Below the pieces are notes generated by a model. That model saw only the letters and a list, made by a program, of their open reading frames with translations. It had not been told where the DNA came from and searched no databases. A DNA stretch of 64,000 nucleotides from positions 1 through 64,000 of the forward strand of contig JAKUPZ010000001.1 in the NCBI GenBank assembly GCA_022449765.1, read 5' to 3'. A program made the position numbers and the translations under genes. The stretch's first letter is position 1, and each line of letters starts with the position of its first letter. Shown one piece after another: positions 57,875-64,000 of this stretch. The stretch comes from Dehalococcoidia bacterium. Its GTDB lineage: Bacteria > Chloroflexota > Dehalococcoidia > Lucifugimonadales > Australimonadaceae.

Positions 57875-58471
57875 TTAATTATCTTCTCCTTCGTAAGTTC
57901 CTTTAGAGCTTGCCCTGTGATCCATTTCATCAGAAATTTGCCCTGGCCTCTTGGGATGCCAGAAAAATGGCTCTCTTCCAACTTTGTCCCACTCGAGAGA
58001 GCCTTCTTCGTAAGGGTTAAATTCATTGCGTTCAAGCTGAGGTCTATACCATGTGCTCGGGTGCTTGGCTCTTTCTTTTAAAGTATTGATATCGATTACT
58101 AGCTCTTGACGAGTGAGCTTGGCAGCTTCAAAACCTGTCCCCATGTGCAAAGCATCATAAGGGCATGCTTCAACGCAAAGGCCGCAGTACATGCATCGTG
58201 CTTGATCTATATCAAACACCTCTACTTTGTAACTTCCACCGTCTTGTTCATTTCCACCATCAGGGTCAGTTACTATTCGGATAATTCCTAACGGGCAATA
58301 TTTGGCACAGCTTGCACAGCCAGTGCAGCGTTGTTCATACCAGCTGAATTCTTGGCCTCTAAAGCGAGAATGCTGTGGGATTTTTTTCTCAGGATATTGA
58401 ATGGTAAAAGGAGTTCTGACTAAATTCCTTAGAGTTACTCCGAGGCCTTTAATTATTCCAATTCCATACAT
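57875..58471 (-). CDS. nuoI: NADH-quinone oxidoreductase subunit I
   Basis: NuoI carries the two 4Fe-4S clusters N6a and N6b. The 198-residue protein has CTGCASCAKYCP and CMYCGLCVEACP, the two ferredoxin motifs, and an N-terminal amphipathic segment. The C-terminal 60 residues after the ferredoxin core are longer than in the shortest forms. The gene abuts nuoH. Confidence 0.97.
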   Translation of the reverse strand: MYGIGIIKGLGVTLRNLVRTPFTIQYPEKKIPQHSRFRGQEFSWYEQRCTGCASCAKYCPLGIIRIVTDPDGGNEQDGGSYKVEVFDIDQARCMYCGLCVEACPYDALHMGTGFEAAKLTRQELVIDINTLKERAKHPSTWYRPQLERNEFNPYEEGSLEWDKVGREPFFWHPKRPGQISDEMDHRASSKGTYEGEDN

Positions 58472-59638
58472 TTAATTATGCTCCTGTAGGGCCCCATTAG
58501 AAGGACCTGTTTGCAACGAAACAAACTTACTCCATATTAATGCTGCTGGAATTGTAACTCCCCAGTTGATCAGCGACATAATTAGCAGTTCGCTAGTACC
58601 TCGATTTGGCCAGGCAATTACTTCAACTGCTAGAAGTAATACATTTAACAGGCTTAATGGAAATAAATATTTCCATGCTACAGAGAGAATCTGGTCGAGT
58701 CGGTACCTTGGAAGTGTGGCGCGTACCCATATTGCCACGAAAACAAACATCCCTATCTTTATGAGGAACCACAAATAGGAAGGCAGTATTGCCCATTGCC
58801 AGCCTTGGAGGAAAAGCACGGCAAAAATTGCCCCAGCCACCACAGTATTGGTGAATTCTGCAAGCATAAATATGCCATATTTCATACCACTATACTCAGT
58901 CATATAACCGGAAACTAACTCAGATTCGGCTTCAGTAACATCGAAAGGTGCACGGTTTAATTCTGCCGAGATTGCAGTTAAGAATATGAAAGCACCTAGG
59001 GGAGTTACCAATAAGAATGGGATTGATTGCGCTTCGACAATATCAATTGTAGACATTGATTGAGCTAAGACGGTAATGCCCAAAAGAGACATAACTAGAG
59101 GCACTTCATAGCTTACAAGCATTGCCACAGCTCTCATGCTGCCAAAAAGGGAGAAGGTGTTATTAGAGGAATAGCCTGCCATCATTACTGCAATAGTCGA
59201 AATACCGCTCACAGCAGCTATGTACAGAACTGCTACGTTAATATCAACAAGCCAGGAATTTTTGCCGAATGGAATTACTGCCAATACTAGAAGAGTGGGA
59301 GCCAGCATGAGTACCGGTGCAATAGTAAATACAACTTTATCTACTCCTCTTGCCATGATGTCTTCTTTGGTAAGGAGCTTTACTGCATCCGCAATCGGTT
59401 GCAATATACCAAAAGGCCCTGCTCGATTTGGCCCTAATCTTCCTTGGAATCGTCCAAGCAATCTTCGCTCAAACCAAGTATATAAAGTTCCCAGAAGCAA
59501 GGTTGTGTTGGTTATAAGCAGAATGATTGAAAACCCAGCAATAAAATAGGCTAGCCATGACCAATCCTCACCCAGAAGCCCTAAAACGGAAGAATAGATA
59601 CTGCTATAGATTGAATTATTAGCGAGAGTCTCACCCAT
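58472..59638 (-). CDS. nuoH: NADH-quinone oxidoreductase subunit H
   Basis: NuoH forms the quinone-binding channel in the membrane. The 388-residue protein has FERRLLGRFQGRLGPNRAGP, LQPIADAVKLLTKED, AELNRAPFDVTEAESELVSG and RYRLDQILSVAWKYLFPLSL. Its ATG overlaps the nuoD stop. Confidence 0.97.
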   Translation of the reverse strand: MGETLANNSIYSSIYSSVLGLLGEDWSWLAYFIAGFSIILLITNTTLLLGTLYTWFERRLLGRFQGRLGPNRAGPFGILQPIADAVKLLTKEDIMARGVDKVVFTIAPVLMLAPTLLVLAVIPFGKNSWLVDINVAVLYIAAVSGISTIAVMMAGYSSNNTFSLFGSMRAVAMLVSYEVPLVMSLLGITVLAQSMSTIDIVEAQSIPFLLVTPLGAFIFLTAISAELNRAPFDVTEAESELVSGYMTEYSGMKYGIFMLAEFTNTVVAGAIFAVLFLQGWQWAILPSYLWFLIKIGMFVFVAIWVRATLPRYRLDQILSVAWKYLFPLSLLNVLLLAVEVIAWPNRGTSELLIMSLINWGVTIPAALIWSKFVSLQTGPSNGALQEHN

Positions 59639-60744
59639 TAGCGATCAACCTCACCCATATTGAAATCAAGGCTACCTAATGTCACTATGGCATCAGCTAA
59701 TTTCCACCCTACAAGCATTTCTCTGAACAAAGTGAGACTCATAAATGATGGTGCTCTAACGTGGCAGCGGTAAGGGGCGATACTCCCGTCACTGACTAGA
59801 TAAAATCCTAATTCTCCCTTTGGTGCTTCTATAGGAACATATGATTCACCGGGTTCTGGCCTGAATAACATTGCAGGAGTTGATCGGACAGGACCAGGTT
59901 CAATTTGCTTGTAGCATTGTTCAATTATTGAAATGGATTGCCTTACTTCAAGCATACGAACCCAAAAACGATCGTAATTATCTCCTGATTTTGTGGTGGG
60001 AATTTCGAAATTCACACGATCATAAGCATCATAAGGTAGCTCTTTACGCCAATCCCAGCCGATTCCAGATGCCCGAAGTATGGGGCCAGTGAAGGATGCA
60101 TTGAGTGCGTCTTCGCTACTAAGAACTGCCACGCCTCTGGTTCTGGAAATTACAATTTCACTATCAAAAACTAAGGATTGCATTTCATCAGCATATGCGG
60201 GCATTTCATCTAGGAATTTTCGTAACGCCGTCCAAAACTCATCTGGCGTATCTTGGAATACTCCTCCTATGCGCATATACGAGAGAGTAATTCTAGCGCC
60301 ACACAGCATTTCAAACATTTCAAGGATTCGCTCGCGTTCCCTAAATGCATACATCAGAGCAGTTCCACCAAATACTCCAAGTTCTGCAAGGAAAAACCCC
60401 ACTCCAATTAGATGGCTTGCAATTCTTTGTAGTTCTGCTGTAATGACCCGAAGGTACTTGCCTCTATCTGGGACAGCTATGCCTAGCAATTGCTCGCAAG
60501 AAAGAACATAGGCTTGGTTATTGGTCATTGAGGAAACGTAATCTAGGCGGTCGGTTAACGTAATAACTTGAGTATATTGACGCTCTTCGGCAAGTTTTTC
60601 AGTTCCTCTATGCAGGTAGCCAATAACGGGTTCAGCATCAAGTATGTTTTCACCGTCAAATGTGAGCTTCATTCTAAAAACCCCGTGCGTACTGGGGTGA
60701 TGTGGACCGACATTTACTACTACCGGTTCAGTGGGGATTGTCAT
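59638..60744 (-). CDS. nuoD: NADH-quinone oxidoreductase subunit D
   Basis: NuoD is the 49-kDa subunit at the quinone site. The 368-residue protein has VNVGPHHPSTHGVFRMKL, IGYLHRGTEKLAEERQYTQ, TDRLDYVSSMTNNQAY and the C-terminal LGSLDFNMGEVDR. The conserved His (HHPSTHG) and Tyr of the quinone site are present. It lies 3 bp after nuoC and is not fused to it. Confidence 0.97.
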   Translation of the reverse strand: MTIPTEPVVVNVGPHHPSTHGVFRMKLTFDGENILDAEPVIGYLHRGTEKLAEERQYTQVITLTDRLDYVSSMTNNQAYVLSCEQLLGIAVPDRGKYLRVITAELQRIASHLIGVGFFLAELGVFGGTALMYAFRERERILEMFEMLCGARITLSYMRIGGVFQDTPDEFWTALRKFLDEMPAYADEMQSLVFDSEIVISRTRGVAVLSSEDALNASFTGPILRASGIGWDWRKELPYDAYDRVNFEIPTTKSGDNYDRFWVRMLEVRQSISIIEQCYKQIEPGPVRSTPAMLFRPEPGESYVPIEAPKGELGFYLVSDGSIAPYRCHVRAPSFMSLTLFREMLVGWKLADAIVTLGSLDFNMGEVDR

Positions 60745-60747
60745 TAA

Positions 60748-61224
60748 TTACCCTCCATGAGGCCACGTATAGGGTAATGGCGGTTCTAAATAATCGCGTC
60801 GCAAGGCATGACCTTGGAATCCTTCCCATGTCAGAATCCGAGAAAGATTTGGATGGCCATCGAAAGAAATTCCGAGGAGATCCCAGACCTCTCTTTCCTG
60901 TAAAATTGCACCTTTCCAGATTGTATGCACGCTGGGAACAGAAAGATTGTCTCTCCCGTATACCCGAGTTTTCAAAATCGCCATTTTCTTATGGCTTAGG
61001 GAAGTAAGGTGGTAGACAACATCAAAAAATTCGATGTAATCAACAGCGGTCAGGGAATTCAAAAGACCATAATCTTGGCCAGGATCTTCTTTAAGGTATG
61101 TACAAATTTCTACGATTGATTCTGGCTTGACCCATACCCCGCTACTATCAGACAGTGTAATGGAATTAGGGAAAGCAGATTCAATAGAGTCCCCTAATTG
61201 TTGTATTGCTATTTGTACACTCAT
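60748..61224 (-). CDS. nuoC: NADH-quinone oxidoreductase subunit C
   Basis: NuoC is the 30-kDa hydrophilic subunit. The 158-residue protein has the signature [20 protein letters not shown] region followed by [16 protein letters not shown] and ends with the short tail [10 protein letters not shown]. It overlaps nuoB by 4 bp (ATGA). Confidence 0.95.
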   Translation of the reverse strand: MSVQIAIQQLGDSIESAFPNSITLSDSSGVWVKPESIVEICTYLKEDPGQDYGLLNSLTAVDYIEFFDVVYHLTSLSHKKMAILKTRVYGRDNLSVPSVHTIWKGAILQEREVWDLLGISFDGHPNLSRILTWEGFQGHALRRDYLEPPLPYTWPHGG

Positions 61225-61877
61225 GAACGGTGCACACCTGCGGCATGACTACGTATACTGTATTTCTTTATTTTGTCATGCAATTGCATGATCCCGTAAA
61301 GTAGAGCATCGGGTCTTGGTGGGCATCCCGGTACGTATACATCAACAGGAACAATGTGATTCACGCCTGGGACTACACTATAGCCTTGATAGTATGGACC
61401 ACCGCTCGTAGCGCAAACTCCCATCGCAATTACCCATTTTGGTTCAGCCATCTGATCATAGATTCTTCGAACAGCTGGTGCCATTTTCCAAGTCAGTGTG
61501 CCTGAAACAATTAGAAGATCTGCTTGGCGAGGCGTTGCTCGCATTGCTTCCATTCCGAATCGAGATATATCAAAACGAGACATCGCTGAGGCAATCATCT
61601 CAAAAACGCAACATGCTAGACCAAATGCAGCGGGCCATGTGGCAGATCTCCTACTCCAGTTAAGTAATGCATCGATAGAGGTGACTGCAATATTACCTTG
61701 CAAATTTTCAGGTACGTAAATAGAAGGGTCAGGAAAAGCTTCTTGAGCGCTCCATTTTAATTGCTCAATAGATTCACCTTCAATACGCTCGGTATCCCAA
61801 CCTTCAATGGACGGAGGTCGAGGCTGACCGTAAGGTGATACAAGTTCGTTGCTAGTTGGCTGAAATGGGTTAACCAT
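61221..61877 (-). CDS. nuoB: NADH-quinone oxidoreductase subunit B
   Basis: NuoB binds cluster N2, the last Fe-S centre before quinone. The 218-residue protein has the ligands in [22 protein letters not shown] and [14 protein letters not shown]. An extra N-terminal stretch of roughly 60 residues ([17 protein letters not shown] and on) precedes the core. It is the first gene of the operon in this window; nuoA, which usually comes before it, is not here. Confidence 0.96.
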   Translation of the reverse strand: MVNPFQPTSNELVSPYGQPRPPSIEGWDTERIEGESIEQLKWSAQEAFPDPSIYVPENLQGNIAVTSIDALLNWSRRSATWPAAFGLACCVFEMIASAMSRFDISRFGMEAMRATPRQADLLIVSGTLTWKMAPAVRRIYDQMAEPKWVIAMGVCATSGGPYYQGYSVVPGVNHIVPVDVYVPGCPPRPDALLYGIMQLHDKIKKYSIRSHAAGVHRS

Positions 61878-62018
61878 GCCTAAAATAGATTCCTACTGCA
61901 CCGGGTAATGACCAATTTGATCCTATCTCAAAGCACTCGAAGCATAGCATATGCCTAGATTAAGTGAAATGTAGCACAATCTTTTTTTACTCTGTTAACC
62001 TTCTCTCGGAGAACTTTA

Positions 62019-62654
62019 ATGAGCCGAGAAAAAAAACTTCAAGAAATTGCGACAATTTCCCTTGCCGAATTCTCAAAAAAACATGAATTGCGTGAGCAGG
62101 CGATCAAGGTTTCACGCGAAATTATAAGAAACTCTGCAAATGCCATAAGAGCGATACACCGAAATGATCTGATCAGCGCAAAATCTTTGATTGAATCAGC
62201 TAGAAATCAAGTAGCAGATACAAAAACGATACTTGAGGATTATCCCGAGTTATATTTCACCGGATATACATTAGATGCTCAGAAAGAGTATGCAGAAGCC
62301 TGTTTTGTTTACGCTGTGATAGTTAAACAAGAGTTGCCCATACCTGGGGAAATGCAGATTGAAACATCTTCTTTTCTCAACGGTTTGGCAGAAGGTGCAA
62401 GTGAACTTCGCCGGTACATATTGGACTCTCTTAGAAAAGAAGATGTTTCTCGCACAGAAGAATTTATGGAATGGATGGATGAAGTCTATAACTTGCTTGT
62501 GTTGATTGACTTTCCTGATGCATTGACTTCCGGTTTACGGCGTACCACGGATCAACTTCGAGGGGTTTTAGAAAGAACTAGAGGTGATTTGACTATGACG
62601 TTGCGCCAGAGGCGGTTAGAGAAATTGCTGGAAGCATTGGAAGGAAAATTTTAG
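62019..62654 (+). CDS. Translin-family protein
   Basis: Translins are all-helical RNA/DNA-binding octamers, best known in archaea and eukaryotes. The 211-residue protein has the family segments LREQAIKVSREIIRNSANA, FMEWMDEVYNLLVLIDFPDA and a C-terminal VLERTRGDLTMTLRQRRLEK-like helix. A stretch near residues 60-100 holds the acidic residues (EYAEACFVYA) that in TRAX-type members form a nuclease site; whether they suffice here is unknown. It is divergent from nuoB and upstream of the pyrophosphatase. A family call from pattern; identity could be confirmed by profile search. Confidence 0.85.
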   Translation: MSREKKLQEIATISLAEFSKKHELREQAIKVSREIIRNSANAIRAIHRNDLISAKSLIESARNQVADTKTILEDYPELYFTGYTLDAQKEYAEACFVYAVIVKQELPIPGEMQIETSSFLNGLAEGASELRRYILDSLRKEDVSRTEEFMEWMDEVYNLLVLIDFPDALTSGLRRTTDQLRGVLERTRGDLTMTLRQRRLEKLLEALEGKF

Positions 62655-62780
62655 GAATAGGCTTAAATTGCTGACCTGCGATATGTTGAAAATTCAGGTC
62701 TTTAAGTAAAATTCGCCTTGTATGTTCAAAAATCATAAAACGGGATAGTTATTTTGGCCTGTTCCGTTAAGGAGGTAGAT

Positions 62781-64000
62781 ATGGACGGCTTAGTTTTGGC
62801 CTTAGCGGCTGGAGTTTTAGCGATAGTGTTTGCGGGATATCTTGCTAAACGGGTTCTAAGTGCAGATGAAGGAACAGATCGGATGCAAGAAATTGGCGCT
62901 GCAATTCAGGAAGGTGCGAATGCTTTTTTGAAACGTGAATATACGGTCCTAGCGGGCTTTGTTGTGATCGTTTTTGGTGTACTTTTAACACTAGGTTATC
63001 TTCAAGATGAGCAGAGCCCTGAGACTGCAATCGCTTATTTAGTGGGTGCAATTGCATCTGCAATAACAGGGTTTGTGGGTATGCGTATAGCTGTTAAATC
63101 CAATATGAGGACCGCAGCAGCAGCGCAACACGGCTTAAATAAAGCTTTGCGGGTAGCTTTTTCTAGCGGTGGAGTTATGGGAACTACCGTCGTCGGGATA
63201 GGGATACTTGGGACTGCAATATTATGGATGATTTTTGAGGATCCCAAAATAGTTGCGGGATTTAGCTTTGGCGCATCCAGCATTGCTTTATTTGCACGTG
63301 TTGGTGGAGGTATATATACCAAGGCTGCTGACGTTGGTGGAGATCTTGCGGGCAAAGTAGAAGCGGGTATTCCCGAAGATGACCCCCGCAATGCTGCAGT
63401 TATCGCAGATAATGTAGGTGATAACGTAGGAGATGTTGCAGGGATGGGAGCGGATTTATTTGAATCTTACGTTGGTTCAATAATTGCGGCTTTGGCGCTT
63501 GCTGCTACGGCTAGTGCCTTTATTACTTCTGACAGCCCTGTAGATAATTTGTACATACTACCTTTCCTTATAGCTTCGGTTGGTATTGTGGCTTCAATTT
63601 TAGGTACGTTTATTGTTCGTACAGGAGAAACTGCAAATATTGGAAGCTTATTATGGTCGCTACGTCGAGGAATATTTGCTGCTTCGCTACTTGCTCTTTT
63701 AGGATCATTTGGAGCTATTTATTGGTTGTTAGAAATTGAATCTTCCTTAGGTGTCGAGAAAGTTTGGCAGTTATGGGGGGCAGTAGCAGTAGGTCTTGTT
63801 GCAGGCGTGATTATTGGGGTAAGTACGGAGTATTACACTAGCTATGAGTACAAGCCGACTAAAGGTATCGCCGCTCGTTCCGTTACTGGACCTGCAACAA
63901 TTATTATCACGGGTTTTGCTACAGGAATGCTTAGTACAGTCATACCCTTAATAGTGATTGCTGTTGCGGTACTTGGAGCTTACGAGCTAGCAGGAGTTTA
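62781..64000 (+). CDS. hppA: Membrane-bound (H+/Na+) pyrophosphatase, 3' end outside window
   Basis: This pump splits pyrophosphate and moves protons or sodium across the membrane. The first ~406 residues are seen. An ideal AAGGAGGT site precedes the ATG. The catalytic segments GGGIYTKAADVGGDLAGKVE and DNVGDNVGDVAGMGADLFE hold the Asp/Lys residues that bind Mg-pyrophosphate, with many membrane helices around them. The residue that decides potassium dependence lies beyond the window edge. It provides a second ion-pumping route beside complex I. Confidence 0.96.
   Translation, partial: MDGLVLALAAGVLAIVFAGYLAKRVLSADEGTDRMQEIGAAIQEGANAFLKREYTVLAGFVVIVFGVLLTLGYLQDEQSPETAIAYLVGAIASAITGFVGMRIAVKSNMRTAAAAQHGLNKALRVAFSSGGVMGTTVVGIGILGTAILWMIFEDPKIVAGFSFGASSIALFARVGGGIYTKAADVGGDLAGKVEAGIPEDDPRNAAVIADNVGDNVGDVAGMGADLFESYVGSIIAALALAATASAFITSDSPVDNLYILPFLIASVGIVASILGTFIVRTGETANIGSLLWSLRRGIFAASLLALLGSFGAIYWLLEIESSLGVEKVWQLWGAVAVGLVAGVIIGVSTEYYTSYEYKPTKGIAARSVTGPATIIITGFATGMLSTVIPLIVIAVAVLGAYELAGV

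Noticed and set aside
57874-58035. Longer N-terminus of nuoJ
   Set aside because: It overlaps nuoI in another frame; TTG 57873 has a good ribosome site and gives the family N-terminus.
62655-62780. GACCTG/CAGGTC dyad as terminator after the translin gene
   Set aside because: The stem is only 6 bp with a 16-nt loop and a poor T-run; too weak to call.

Overview
The window reads as one contiguous piece of a streamlined, AT-leaning bacterial chromosome, very probably a marine Chloroflexota of the SAR202/Dehalococcoidia type. This assignment is inference from gene content: a caa3-type oxidase with a cytochrome c fused to CoxB, a Nuo operon without NuoE/F/G, split rRNA genes, a Rieske ring oxygenase beside a dihydroxyphthalate-decarboxylase-like protein, a translin-family protein and a HAS-barrel/HerA pair. 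Genes are tightly packed with many 1-8 bp overlaps. I see no IS element, prophage or CRISPR array.

Layout. 1-3851 (minus): end of a coxBACD operon. 3964-7385 (plus): a stand-alone 23S rRNA with its own promoter and a long inverted-repeat processing stem, followed by initiator tRNA-Met. No 16S is present, and 5S lies 31 kb away on the other strand at about 38.7 kb. 7480-9801: Rieske oxygenase and decarboxylase-like gene, convergent with abutting stops. 9802-10450: the longest gene-free stretch. 10451-13466: glycine betaine/proline-type ABC importer with a strong terminator. 13563-18408: DUF523/DUF1722 protein, TIGR01777 epimerase, UvrB and an orphan lipoprotein. 18489-19681: DUF59 protein and Mrp ATPase (Fe-S assembly). 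19683-28851 (minus): ftsK, rnj, type-4 udg, acpP, nusB, fabD, rpmF and DUF177, then B12-binding mutase subunit, methylmalonyl-CoA epimerase and acyl-CoA dehydrogenase. 28932-32481 (plus): rsmI, metG, polyprenyl synthase. 32478-38569 (minus): lipA, radA, clpC, rpsA-like. 38.7-39.0 kb: 5S rRNA, a 42-nt perfect palindrome and the rplS promoter. 39042-44866 (plus): rplS, priA, def, secD, secF. 44856-50707: MDR dehydrogenase, endonuclease IV, zincin, MFS transporter, HerA-like ATPase and HAS-barrel partner. 50791-51813: thiE with an unassigned N-terminal domain. 51806-61877 (minus): nuoB-C-D-H-I-J-K-x-L-M-N, where x is a 64-residue DUF2007-like protein. 62019-64000: translin-family protein and a membrane pyrophosphatase cut by the window edge.

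Together the genes describe an aerobic heterotroph: complex I and caa3 oxidase for respiration, a pyrophosphatase for ion pumping, acyl-CoA and methylmalonyl-CoA steps for odd-chain or branched carbon, an aromatic-type oxygenase, and compatible-solute import. DNA-repair genes (uvrB, udg, nfo, radA, priA, herA-like) are scattered among housekeeping genes. The least explained items are the 42-nt palindrome, the HAS-barrel/HerA pair, the ThiE N-terminal domain, the lipoprotein after uvrB, the MFS gene without a normal start codon, the missing nuoA and the bacterial translin.
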